The position numbers and the translations under genes are program-made. From assembly GCF_005281615.1 (NCBI RefSeq), contig NZ_SZZM01000004.1, positions 248,001 through 312,000 on the forward strand: 64,000 nucleotides of DNA. Direction: 5' to 3'. Positions within the stretch are counted from its first letter, which is position 1; each line of letters starts with the position of its first letter. The notes under the pieces are model-generated. The model saw only the letters and a program-made list of their open reading frames with translations. It did not search any database and was not told where the DNA came from. Shown here piece after piece: positions 36,195 to 44,276 of the stretch. The stretch is from Rhodoligotrophos defluvii. GTDB taxonomy: Bacteria; Pseudomonadota; Alphaproteobacteria; Rhizobiales; Im1.

Positions 36195-36313
36195 GGCTGA
36201 TTGGCATGCGAAACGTGCTCCATCATATGCGGCTGAACGCTTTTCCGGCTGATCGGCCTTGACCAACTTTCCGGCGAGGCATAACATTTTAAACCAATCA
36301 GCCGATATGAAAA
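36195..36313 (+). promoter_or_regulatory. Promoter and repeated operator motif upstream of the polyamine-type ABC operon
   Basis: TTGACC (36259-36264) and TAACAT (36282-36287), 17 nt apart, predict a start near 36294. Beginning exactly there is CCAATCAGCC (36294-36303) followed by GATATGAAAA. Inverted copies lie at 36247-36256 (GGCTGATCGG) and 36195-36204 (GGCTGATTGG). The motif with its GATATGAAAA tail recurs at 43071-43090 in front of the Rieske gene. Confidence 0.6.
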
Positions 36314-36334
36314 ACAGGGTTGGAGGGAGATCAA

Positions 36335-37402
36335 ATGGGGTTTTCAGCGACTTGCAGCACAGCCATGCGGCGGTTGTTCGCCTCCGCAGCGATCGTCATC
36401 GGCACGGCCGCTCTCGTGCCGGGCGCCGCGTCGGCCGAAACCGTCCTGACCTATGTCAGCTTCGGCGGCGCGCTTCAGAAGGCCGAGGAGCCGGCGTGGC
36501 TCAAGCCCTTCATGGAGGCCAACCCGGATGTGAAGATCGTCTACGACATCATCGACTATGCCAAGCTAAAAGCCATGGTCGAATCGGGCAACGTCGTGTG
36601 GGACCTTGCGGTGGTCGCCAATGATTTCGGAATGGATAGCGACGCGCCCTTGCTGGAGAAGATCGATTGCACCTTAGTGCCGTGTTCGGAGCTGCAGCCG
36701 GACAAGTACATGACGACCGGCTACCGGGCGGGGCATTCCAACAGCGGGCTCGCCATCGGCTACAACACCAATCTGGTCCCGGCCGACAAGGCGCCGAAGG
36801 ACTGGAAAGATTTCTTCGACACCGATAAGGTCCCGGGCAAGCGCGTGCTCATGAACGACGCGAGCTCCTATGTGTTCGAGCAGGCCTTGCTGGGTGACGG
36901 GGTGGATCCCAAGCAGCTCTATCCGCTCGATCTTGACCGTGCCGTGAAGAAGCTCGAGTCTCTGGGCGATGATCTGGTGATCGCGCCGAGCTACCAAGGC
37001 TGTGCCGAGCTGGTAGCGAGCGGCGAGGCGGTGATGGGCGGCTGCTGGACCGGGCGGTTCACGGACCTGATGAAGAATGCGAATGCGCCGATTGCCATTC
37101 AGTGGAACCAGGGCATCGTATCGCCTGGCTATCTGGTCATCCCCAAGGGTACCAAGAATAAAGACCTCGCCATGAAGCTCGCGGCCTATATCACATCCGC
37201 CGAGAACAATGCGAAGCTGTCCGATTACATCGACTACGGTCCCATAAACGAAAAATCCTTGGATAAGGTCGATCCGGCCAAGAAGCCTTATCTCCAATCC
37301 ACCTATGCGGACATTTCGGTGTTCCTCGATGATGCCTGGTACGACAAGAACCGCCCCGAGGTGAACCGCCGTTGGACCGAGTGGCTGGCGGGCGTCAACT
37401 GA
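36335..37402 (+). CDS. Polyamine-type ABC transporter substrate-binding protein
   Basis: The 355-residue PotD/SBP_bac_8-like protein has a Sec signal peptide ending at ASA-ETVL (about residue 34). The mature part shows TYVSFGGALQKAEEPAW, IVYDIIDYAKLKAMVESG and GYNTNLVPADKAPKDWKDF, typical of spermidine/putrescine-type binding proteins. GGAGGGAG precedes the ATG; an earlier in-frame TTG overlaps this site and was rejected. A long hairpin lies between this gene and the permeases. The ligand could be a polyamine or another cationic amine. Confidence 0.9.
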   Translation: MGFSATCSTAMRRLFASAAIVIGTAALVPGAASAETVLTYVSFGGALQKAEEPAWLKPFMEANPDVKIVYDIIDYAKLKAMVESGNVVWDLAVVANDFGMDSDAPLLEKIDCTLVPCSELQPDKYMTTGYRAGHSNSGLAIGYNTNLVPADKAPKDWKDFFDTDKVPGKRVLMNDASSYVFEQALLGDGVDPKQLYPLDLDRAVKKLESLGDDLVIAPSYQGCAELVASGEAVMGGCWTGRFTDLMKNANAPIAIQWNQGIVSPGYLVIPKGTKNKDLAMKLAAYITSAENNAKLSDYIDYGPINEKSLDKVDPAKKPYLQSTYADISVFLDDAWYDKNRPEVNRRWTEWLAGVN

Positions 37403-37446
37403 GCGGCGAGCCGTCGCTCTATTCACGCCGACCGAGCCTTTTGGTT

Positions 37447-37481
37447 GAGGCAAGCCTCTGTCCATTCAGCAGGCTTGCCTC
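37447..37481 (+). terminator. Intercistronic hairpin after the binding-protein gene
   Basis: GAGGCAAGCCT (37447-37457) pairs perfectly with AGGCTTGCCTC (37471-37481). The stem can be extended inward by CTG/CAG with one bulged base. It lies 44 bp past the binding-protein stop and 36 bp before the permease start, and has no U-tract. It probably raises binding-protein message relative to the membrane genes. Confidence 0.65.
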
Positions 37482-37517
37482 GTCCCACACGACTTAGAAG
37501 CGGATTGGAGACGAATT

Positions 37518-38396
37518 TTGACCTTTCGGGCCGTGGCCGAGCCGATATCCGCACAGGGATGGAAAATCCTGGCGCCACGATGGGGCGTCGGCTGGCTGGT
37601 GGTTCCGGCGGCCGCATTCATTCTGGTCTTCTTCTTCGTGCCGCTCGCGGTGATGGTGGAGCGCAGCCTCTTTGACCCCTCACCGGCGAATTACCTGAAG
37701 TTCTTCGAATCCGCGGTGTATCCGCGCGCGCTGATGTTCACCCTGTGGATGGCCGGGTTGGTCACTGCGCTTTGCCTGCTGTTGGGCTTCCCCTACGCCT
37801 ATCTCACCTACAGGCTCGCCGGAAAATGGCAGTGGCTGCTCATTGTCCTCGTGCTCCTGCCTTTCTGGTCCAGTCTGCTGGTGCGCACCTATGCCTGGAC
37901 CATCCTCCTGCGTGATTCCGGCCTGATCAACTGGAGCCTGCTCAATTTGGGTCTCATTGAGCGGCCGCTGAAGCTCATGGGCAATTCCTTGGGGATCGTC
38001 ATCGGCATGACCCACGTGCTGCTCCCGTTCATGGTTCTGCCGCTGATCGCCGCGATGCGCCGCTTCGACGAGAACCTGCACCTTGCCGCCTCGGGGCTTG
38101 GTGCCTCACCGCTTGTCGCCTTCTGGCGCGTGTTCGTCCCCCTGTGCATGCCGGGTGTTTTGGCTGGCTGCCTGCTGGTCTTCGTGCTGGCGGTGGGCTT
38201 TTACATCACGCCGGCCATTCTCGGCGGGCGGACGGCCTTTTTCAGCCTGCTCATCGTCATGCAGGTGAACAAGCTGCTCGATTTCGGCTTCGGCAGCGCC
38301 CTGGGTGTCGTGCTGCTCGCAGTCGTACTCATCGCGATCGCCCTAGGCAGCCGTGTCGTGCGGCTTGAGTCCATGTTCGATCAGGGTCGGGGCTGA
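37518..38396 (+). CDS. Polyamine-type ABC transporter permease, PotB-like
   Basis: The 292-residue permease has about six spans. It carries the PotB-type segment LLPFWSSLLVRTYAWTILLRDSGLINW (residues about 115-141) and a docking loop around AASGLGASPLVAFWRVFVPL. The best ribosome-binding site (GGAG at 37506) serves a TTG start; GTG at 37533 is an alternative. It works with the PotC-like and PotA-like subunits encoded next. Confidence 0.88.
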   Translation: MTFRAVAEPISAQGWKILAPRWGVGWLVVPAAAFILVFFFVPLAVMVERSLFDPSPANYLKFFESAVYPRALMFTLWMAGLVTALCLLLGFPYAYLTYRLAGKWQWLLIVLVLLPFWSSLLVRTYAWTILLRDSGLINWSLLNLGLIERPLKLMGNSLGIVIGMTHVLLPFMVLPLIAAMRRFDENLHLAASGLGASPLVAFWRVFVPLCMPGVLAGCLLVFVLAVGFYITPAILGGRTAFFSLLIVMQVNKLLDFGFGSALGVVLLAVVLIAIALGSRVVRLESMFDQGRG

Positions 38397-38399
38397 GCT

Positions 38400-39200
38400 A
38401 TGTACACGCGGCCCGGATTATGGCTCTACTTCTTGGGCGCGCTGATCGCGACCTTTCTCATCGCGCCGTCCCTCGTCATCGTGGTGATGTCGTTCTCATC
38501 GGGCAAGCTGCTCTCGTTTCCGCCGCCCGGCTTCAGCCTGGACTGGTACCGGCACTTCTTCACCTCCGATCACTGGCGCAGCTCGGCGCTGAACAGCCTG
38601 GAAATCGGCTTGGTTGCCGCCGCCGTCGCGACGGTTCTCGGCACCTTGACCGCCTTTGCGCTGGTGCGTGGGAGGTTCATCGGCGCCGGGATCATCAAGG
38701 GCGCGATCATAAGCCCCCTGATCGCGCCCTTGGTGGTCACCGCAGTCGGCATGTATTTCGCCTACCAGCGCTATGGGCTCAGCCCCTATGTCGGGCTGGT
38801 CTTCGCACACGCAACGCTCGGGCTGCCTTTCGTCGTCATCACCGTCGCGGCGTCATTGCAAAGCATCGATCCCGACCTGGAGCGCGCGGCGCAGAACTTA
38901 GGGGCCAGTCCCTTCCGCAGTTTCGTTCGCGTCACGCTGCCGCTGATCACGCCCGGGGTGCTGGTTGGTGCGCTCTTCGCCTTCATCACCTCATGGGACG
39001 AGGTGGTGATCGCGCTGTTTCTGACCACGCCGGCCCTACGCACCTTGCCCGTAACCATGTGGGAACAGGCGAATTTCACCATGGACCCAACTATTGCCGC
39101 GGCCGCCAGCCTGCTGACGGCTCTCACGCTGCTCATCCTGCTTGCGGTGCTCGCGGCCCGCAAATTGGCCGGCGCGAATAGCGGAGGGCCTGCCGAATGA
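38400..39200 (+). CDS. Polyamine-type ABC transporter permease, PotC-like
   Basis: The 266-residue permease has the PotC pattern: FSSGKLLSFPPPGFSLDWY in the first periplasmic loop, then RAAQNLGASPFRSFVRVTLP as docking loop and SWDEVVIALFL before the last spans. It begins 3 bp after the PotB-like stop and overlaps the ATPase gene by 4 bp. Confidence 0.92.
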   Translation: MYTRPGLWLYFLGALIATFLIAPSLVIVVMSFSSGKLLSFPPPGFSLDWYRHFFTSDHWRSSALNSLEIGLVAAAVATVLGTLTAFALVRGRFIGAGIIKGAIISPLIAPLVVTAVGMYFAYQRYGLSPYVGLVFAHATLGLPFVVITVAASLQSIDPDLERAAQNLGASPFRSFVRVTLPLITPGVLVGALFAFITSWDEVVIALFLTTPALRTLPVTMWEQANFTMDPTIAAAASLLTALTLLILLAVLAARKLAGANSGGPAE

Positions 39201-40372
39201 CCGCCACCACGGGCCGGCTCGAGATCGAGGCCATCAACAAAAGCTTTGGACCGCTGCACATCCTCAAGGACGTGTCGCTGAACGTGCGTGCCGGGGAGTT
39301 CATCACCCTGCTTGGACCGTCCGGCTCGGGCAAGACCACCACCTTGCGCATCGTGGCCGGCTTCCTCGCGGCGGACCGCGGGCGGGTGGTGCTGGATGAC
39401 GTCGATCTCACCCATGTTCCGCCGCACAAGCGCGACATCGGCATGGTGTTTCAGAACTACGCGCTGTTTCCCCATTTGACGGTTGCGCGCAACATTGCCT
39501 TCCCGCTCGAAATGCGCGGCCTACCCCGCGCCGAGATCAAGCGGAAGGTGCAGGATGCGCTGGACCTGGTGCAGCTCGGCGCCTTCGGTGAGCGCAAGCC
39601 CCAGCAGCTCTCGGGCGGGCAGCAGCAGCGGGTCGCCCTGGCCCGCGCCCTGGTGTTTGAGCCGCGCCTCCTGCTGATGGACGAGCCGTTGGGCGCGCTC
39701 GATCGGCAGCTGCGCGAATCCATGCAGATCGAGATCATGAAGATCTGCCGTGAGGTGGGCCACACCGCGCTCTACGTGACCCATGACCAGGAAGAGGCGC
39801 TGGCCATGAGCGATCGCATTGCGTTGTTCAACGGCGGTCGCATCGAGCAGATCGGGACGCCGGAGGAGATCTATAGGAAACCGGCCAGCCTGTTTGCCGC
39901 GACCTTTATCGGCGAGTCGACCACCTTCATCGGCGAGATTCGGCAAGGCATGCTGGCAGCCAATTCTCTCGTGCTGCCGATCGCCGACAAGGCTCTGCGC
40001 CAGGCGGCGCTGGGCAACGGCGACCGTGCGGCTTTGGTGCTGCGTCCGGACATGCTGCGCATCCGCCCCGCGGGCCCGGCTGGGATCACCCCGGGCACCG
40101 CTTCCGTGCGCGGCCGCGTCGAGAGCCAGGTCTATTTGGGCACCACCCGCAAATATGTGGTGAAGGTCCTGGACGGGCCCACCGCTCTTGTGCGGAAGCC
40201 GGCCGATGCCGCCGACGGGCTCGTCGCACCCTCCGGCCAGGAGGTCGAGCTGTCCTGGGACATCGAGAAGGCGGCCGTGGTGCCCCTGGAATTGCCTGAA
40301 GCCAATGCGCGCGAACACGACCGCGCGTCCGCGGCGACGCAGATCGATTTGCGCACCCGCGCAAGAGCTTAA
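39197..40372 (+). CDS. Polyamine-type ABC transporter ATPase, PotA-like
   Basis: The 391-residue ATPase has Walker A GPSGSGKTT, signature LSGGQQQRVALARAL, Walker B LLLMDEPLGALD, H-loop VTHD and a C-terminal TOBE_2 domain (about 290-365) containing ALVLRPDMLRIRPAG. It overlaps the PotC-like gene by ATGA. It drives uptake by the importer encoded at 36335-39200. Confidence 0.93.
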   Translation: MTATTGRLEIEAINKSFGPLHILKDVSLNVRAGEFITLLGPSGSGKTTTLRIVAGFLAADRGRVVLDDVDLTHVPPHKRDIGMVFQNYALFPHLTVARNIAFPLEMRGLPRAEIKRKVQDALDLVQLGAFGERKPQQLSGGQQQRVALARALVFEPRLLLMDEPLGALDRQLRESMQIEIMKICREVGHTALYVTHDQEEALAMSDRIALFNGGRIEQIGTPEEIYRKPASLFAATFIGESTTFIGEIRQGMLAANSLVLPIADKALRQAALGNGDRAALVLRPDMLRIRPAGPAGITPGTASVRGRVESQVYLGTTRKYVVKVLDGPTALVRKPADAADGLVAPSGQEVELSWDIEKAAVVPLELPEANAREHDRASAATQIDLRTRARA

Positions 40373-40392
40373 CACGAGATAACGAGGGCGGG

Positions 40393-41469
40393 ATGGCCAA
40401 TTCTCATAGTGGAAAGATCATGACTGTGCTCGGGCCGGTGTCGCCCAGCGAGATAGGCATCACCCAGATGCATGAGCACATGGTGATAGACTTCCTGGCG
40501 GTGGGGCTCGACAGTCAGGGCAGCCACGCCGCGGCCGTGGCGGAGGCCACGACTGCAGGGCTCGACTGGTATGAGCCGATCACGCTGCAGAACTACTATG
40601 CCGTCCGGCGCAACCCGTTCCTGCTGAAGGAGGCGATGCAGCTCCTCGATGTGGATCTGGTGACGAACGCGCTACTCGACTACCGCAAGGCGGGTGGCAG
40701 CTGCATCGTGGAAGTCACGCCGATCGGGGTCGGGCGCGATCCGCAGGCCTTGCGGCGCATGGCCGAGGCAACCGGCCTCCAGGTCGTCATGGGCACCGGC
40801 TTCTATGTTCGGGACTTTCAGCCGCCGGAGCTTGCGACGATGGACGAGGACGCGATTGCCGACGTCATCGTTGCAGATATCGAGCAAGGCGCCGGCACGC
40901 CTGCTGTCCGGCCCGGCATCATCGGCGAGGTCGGCCTGTCCTGGCCGATGCATCCTCAGGAAGTCAAGGCTTTGAGGGCTGCGGCGAAGGCGCAGCGGCG
41001 CACCGGCCTTGGCCTCACGATCCACCCGGGGCGAGATGTGAACGCGCCGTTCGAGGCCATGCGCATCGTCGAGGAGGCGGGCGGCGACCCCACCCGCACC
41101 ATCATCTGCCATCTCGACCGCACGATCTTCGAGGATCGCGACTTCATCCGGCTCGCCAAGACCGGCTGCTATTGCGAGCAGGACCTGTTCGGCTGGGAAA
41201 CCCGCCACTATCCGCTTTCGGATATCGACATGCCCAATGATGCCGGGCGGATTGCCCATATCAGGGCGCTGGCCGATGCCGGCCATCTCGATCAGGTGCT
41301 TGTCTCGCACGACGTGGATTCCAAGCTTCGCCTCAAGCCGTATGGCGGCGAAGGCTATCAGCACATTCTCGAGAACGTTGTGCCGGTGATGAAGCGGAAG
41401 GGCTTCAGCCAGGCCGAGATCGACCGGATTCTCATCGAGAACCCGCGACGGGTGCTGACAATCCAGTGA
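40393..41469 (+). CDS. Phosphotriesterase-family amidohydrolase, PTER-like
   Basis: The 358-residue TIM-barrel metal hydrolase has HEH at residues 27-29, Glu179 (GIIGEVG) where bacterial phosphotriesterase has a carbamylated Lys, His211 in TIHPG, His in IICHLDR and the catalytic Asp in SHDVD, then the GGEGY loop. The CYCEQDLFG segment is typical of the PTER branch. Mammalian PTER has been reported as an N-acetyltaurine hydrolase, so amide cleavage rather than phosphotriester cleavage is plausible. It follows the importer ATPase by 20 bp and is probably co-transcribed. Confidence 0.85.
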   Translation: MANSHSGKIMTVLGPVSPSEIGITQMHEHMVIDFLAVGLDSQGSHAAAVAEATTAGLDWYEPITLQNYYAVRRNPFLLKEAMQLLDVDLVTNALLDYRKAGGSCIVEVTPIGVGRDPQALRRMAEATGLQVVMGTGFYVRDFQPPELATMDEDAIADVIVADIEQGAGTPAVRPGIIGEVGLSWPMHPQEVKALRAAAKAQRRTGLGLTIHPGRDVNAPFEAMRIVEEAGGDPTRTIICHLDRTIFEDRDFIRLAKTGCYCEQDLFGWETRHYPLSDIDMPNDAGRIAHIRALADAGHLDQVLVSHDVDSKLRLKPYGGEGYQHILENVVPVMKRKGFSQAEIDRILIENPRRVLTIQ

Positions 41470-41530
41470 CGTTCGCCAATCATGCAGCTGGTGCCGGCGG
41501 CACATGCCGGCCGACAGGGAGGAGAAGATC

Positions 41531-41914
41531 ATGACTGTTCAACGTGTCAATCCGCCGACCATGATGAAGCCGTTCGGCAGCTATTGCCAGGCGACCAGGC
41601 GGGGCAACATCGTCGCCACGGCGGGCGTCGCCGCCATCGACAAGGACGGCAAGATCGTCGGCGGCAATGACATCGAAGCGCAGACCAGGGCGACGCTCGA
41701 CAATCTCCGATACGCGCTGGAGTCCGTCGGAGCCAGTCTCGCCGACGTCCTGAAAGTGACGGTATTCATCACCGACTTTGCCAATTACAAGGGGTTCAAC
41801 AAGGCATTCGATGAGTATTTCGCCAATAATCCGCCGGCCCGCGCCACGGTGCGGGCCGATCTTGTCCTGAAGGAGCTTCTGATCGAGATCGATGCGATCG
41901 CGGTCGTGGCCTAG
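41531..41914 (+). CDS. RidA-family enamine/imine deaminase
   Basis: The 127-residue single-domain Rid protein keeps Arg104 (ARATVRADL) and Glu119 (LLIEIDAIAV), matching E. coli RidA Arg105 and Glu120. It should hydrolyse reactive enamines or imines released by PLP- or flavin-dependent amine oxidation. GGAGAAG precedes the ATG. It lies between the PTER-like and COG0523 genes and is separate from the triple-Rid protein at 34106-35266. Confidence 0.92.
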   Translation: MTVQRVNPPTMMKPFGSYCQATRRGNIVATAGVAAIDKDGKIVGGNDIEAQTRATLDNLRYALESVGASLADVLKVTVFITDFANYKGFNKAFDEYFANNPPARATVRADLVLKELLIEIDAIAVVA

Positions 41915-41919
41915 CGGTG

Positions 41920-42987
41920 ATGGCGAACGGCGAGCCGAGTGCCATGGGCGACCGGCCGCTGCCGGTGTCTCTGCTGACCGGCTTTCTCGGCAGCGGCAAG
42001 ACCACCGTTCTGCGTCATGTCCTGGCGCTGCCAGGCATGGCGCGCACGGCGGTCATCGTCAACGAGCTGGGTGAAGTCGGGCTAGACCATCATCTGATCG
42101 GCACCACGGTTGCGGACAACACCGTGCTGTTGGACAATGGCTGCCTCTGCTGTGCCATGAAGGATGATCTCATCCGGACGCTGCGCCAGCTCTATATGCG
42201 GCGTTATGCGGGGGAGGTTCCGCCATTCGAGCGGGTCGTGATCGAAACCACGGGTCTTGCCGATCCGGCCTCCATCATTCACAGCCTGCTCACCGACCAG
42301 CTGCTGGCGGACTGCTTTCGGCTCGACGGCGTCCTTGCGACGGTGGACGGCGTGACCGGGATGGCGACGCTCGAAGCTTACGCGGAAGCGGTGAAGCAGG
42401 CAGCCATGGCCGATCGCCTGCTGCTGACCAAGAGCGACTTGGTGAGCGATGCCGAAGAAGCAGCCTTGCGGGCGCGGCTGCATGACCTGAACCCGGGCGC
42501 GCCGATCATCACCGTGGTCGAGGGCGTGGTGTCTCCCGAGCAGCTGTTCAATGCGGGCTACTACAATCCCGAAACGAAAACCGCGGACGTGAGACGCTGG
42601 CTTGCCGCGGAAGCCTATCAGCAGACGGACGAAGATCATCATCACCATGACCACGATCACGAAGGTCATGGCGACGCGCTCGATCGACCACGGCACCAGC
42701 GGGAGATCGCGTCGTTCTGCGTGACCCTGGAGGAACCGTTGGACTGGCGCGACTTCGTGATCCGGCTGCGGAAGCTGATCGCCACGCACGGCAGCAAGCT
42801 GCTCCGAATCAAGGGCATCGTGAACGTCATGGGCCGGGACGCGCCCATCGTCATTCATGGTGTGCAGCATCTCCTGCATCCGCCGGTGGCGCTCGAGGCC
42901 TGGCCGGATGCAGATCATCGCAGCCGGATCGTGTTCATTACCCGCGCACTCGACCCGGAGGCTGTTCGGCAAGCCCTGGCCGCGTGA
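41920..42987 (+). CDS. COG0523 (CobW/ZNG1-like) GTP-dependent metallochaperone
   Basis: The protein has a Walker A GFLGSGKTT near the N-terminus, the metal-binding CLCC motif in NGCLCCAMKDD, a His-rich loop DEDHHHHDHDHEGHGD between the G domain and the CobW_C domain, and a C-terminal CobW_C region. COG0523 proteins use GTP to deliver zinc, iron or cobalt to specific client enzymes. Its place after the PTER-like metallohydrolase and before the iron-dependent Rieske enzyme suggests a dedicated client. A GTG directly before the ATG is an equally possible start. Confidence 0.9.
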   Translation: MANGEPSAMGDRPLPVSLLTGFLGSGKTTVLRHVLALPGMARTAVIVNELGEVGLDHHLIGTTVADNTVLLDNGCLCCAMKDDLIRTLRQLYMRRYAGEVPPFERVVIETTGLADPASIIHSLLTDQLLADCFRLDGVLATVDGVTGMATLEAYAEAVKQAAMADRLLLTKSDLVSDAEEAALRARLHDLNPGAPIITVVEGVVSPEQLFNAGYYNPETKTADVRRWLAAEAYQQTDEDHHHHDHDHEGHGDALDRPRHQREIASFCVTLEEPLDWRDFVIRLRKLIATHGSKLLRIKGIVNVMGRDAPIVIHGVQHLLHPPVALEAWPDADHRSRIVFITRALDPEAVRQALAA

Positions 42988-43036
42988 GATCGCGGCGCCG
43001 CCGGCGCGGGACCCCTCAGCTCAACGCGGCAGCTCC

Positions 43037-43090
43037 TTGACCAGACGGCTTCGCTCAGCCTATTGTTAAACCGATCAATCGATATGAAAA
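43037..43090 (+). promoter_or_regulatory. Promoter and operator of the Rieske oxygenase gene
   Basis: TTGACC (43037-43042) and TATTGT (43061-43066), 18 nt apart, predict a start near 43073. The motif CCGATCAATCGATATGAAAA (43071-43090) covers that point and ends 8 bp before the ATG. The matching motif at 36294-36313 has the same place relative to its promoter, so the TetR regulator at 35389-36072 is the likely binder. Confidence 0.6.
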
Positions 43091-43097
43091 AAGAGGA

Positions 43098-44276
43098 ATG
43101 CCAGTGACCACCCGCCAGCTCTCCTCCGAGGCGATCGATCTCTTGGGCAAGCTCAAGCGATATGCAGCCGACCCGCTGGGGCACACGCGAACCACGCCGC
43201 CCGCGCTCTACAACAGCCAGGAGATCTTCGACCTGGAGATGGAGCGGATCTTTGCCAAAGCCTGGGTGTGTCCGGGCTACGCGGCGGAGATCCCGAATGT
43301 CGGGGATTACATCACCTATTCCATCGCAGATCAGCCCGTATATGTCATCCGCGACAAGGACGGGCGTATACGGACCTTTTCGAACGTCTGCCTGCACCGC
43401 ATGATGATCCTGGTGGAAGGCCGCGGCAATATGCGCCGAGCGATCTGCCCCTATCACGCCTGGACCTATGATCTGGATGGAAAGCTGATCGGCGCCGGCC
43501 ATATGCAGCAGACCGACAGCTTCAGGAAGGAAGACTACTGCCTGCCGGAGATCCGGACCGAAGTTTGGAACGGCTGGATCTACATTACCCTCGACCAGAA
43601 CGCGCCGAGCATCGCGTCGGAGCTTGCTCCGCTGGAGCCGCTATTGGCTCGTTACGGAATGGCCAGCTATGTGCCGGTCATTCACCAGGACCATGTGTGG
43701 CAGACCAATTGGAAGCTGCTGACCGAGAATTTCATGGAGGGCTATCACGGCCCTGTTGCGCACAAGGCGACAGTGGGCGCCGGGATGCGGCTTGAAGACA
43801 CGAGCTTCCCGAAGGAGCGCTATCGCGCCTTCACCTATTCGACCTTCACCAAGCCGGAGGGGGCGAAATACGGCAATGCCCATCCCGAAAACAAGCGGCT
43901 GGAGGGCATCTGGCGGCGCACGGCGGTGATGCCGACCGTGTTTCCCACACACATGTTCTCCTGCTCGCCGGATTATCTCTGGCACCTGTCCCTGCGTCCG
44001 AAAAGCCCCGGCGAGGTGCAGGTCCGGGTGGGCGTTGCCCTTGCCCCGGAGAACTATGCGGAGATCAACGATCTCGAGGCGCACTTGACGCCGCTGGTGC
44101 AGTTCTTCGATCAGGTGAATGCGGAGGACCGGTTCGTGGTCGAGGGGATCTACAAGGGCTCGTGCGCCCCCTTGGCGGCGAGTGGCCCGCTCAGCTGGCT
44201 GGAGCGGGAAATTCACGATTTCATGGCCTATCTGGCCGACAATCTCGCGCCGGACCTGGCGCCGCATCCCGCATGA
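43098..44276 (+). CDS. Rieske non-heme iron oxygenase, alpha subunit
   Basis: The 392-residue protein has a Rieske [2Fe-2S] site of Cys98, His100, Cys117 and His120. The catalytic domain's mononuclear iron is bound by His217 and His222 (ENFMEGYHGPVAH) and a later Asp near EDRFVVEG. The length and motif order fit single-type oxygenases acting on choline, carnitine or betaine-like amines and demethylases, rather than ring-dioxygenases with small subunits. No reductase gene is adjacent. AGAGGA precedes the ATG. N-demethylation or amine oxygenation is the likely chemistry, substrate unknown. Confidence 0.9.
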   Translation: MPVTTRQLSSEAIDLLGKLKRYAADPLGHTRTTPPALYNSQEIFDLEMERIFAKAWVCPGYAAEIPNVGDYITYSIADQPVYVIRDKDGRIRTFSNVCLHRMMILVEGRGNMRRAICPYHAWTYDLDGKLIGAGHMQQTDSFRKEDYCLPEIRTEVWNGWIYITLDQNAPSIASELAPLEPLLARYGMASYVPVIHQDHVWQTNWKLLTENFMEGYHGPVAHKATVGAGMRLEDTSFPKERYRAFTYSTFTKPEGAKYGNAHPENKRLEGIWRRTAVMPTVFPTHMFSCSPDYLWHLSLRPKSPGEVQVRVGVALAPENYAEINDLEAHLTPLVQFFDQVNAEDRFVVEGIYKGSCAPLAASGPLSWLEREIHDFMAYLADNLAPDLAPHPA

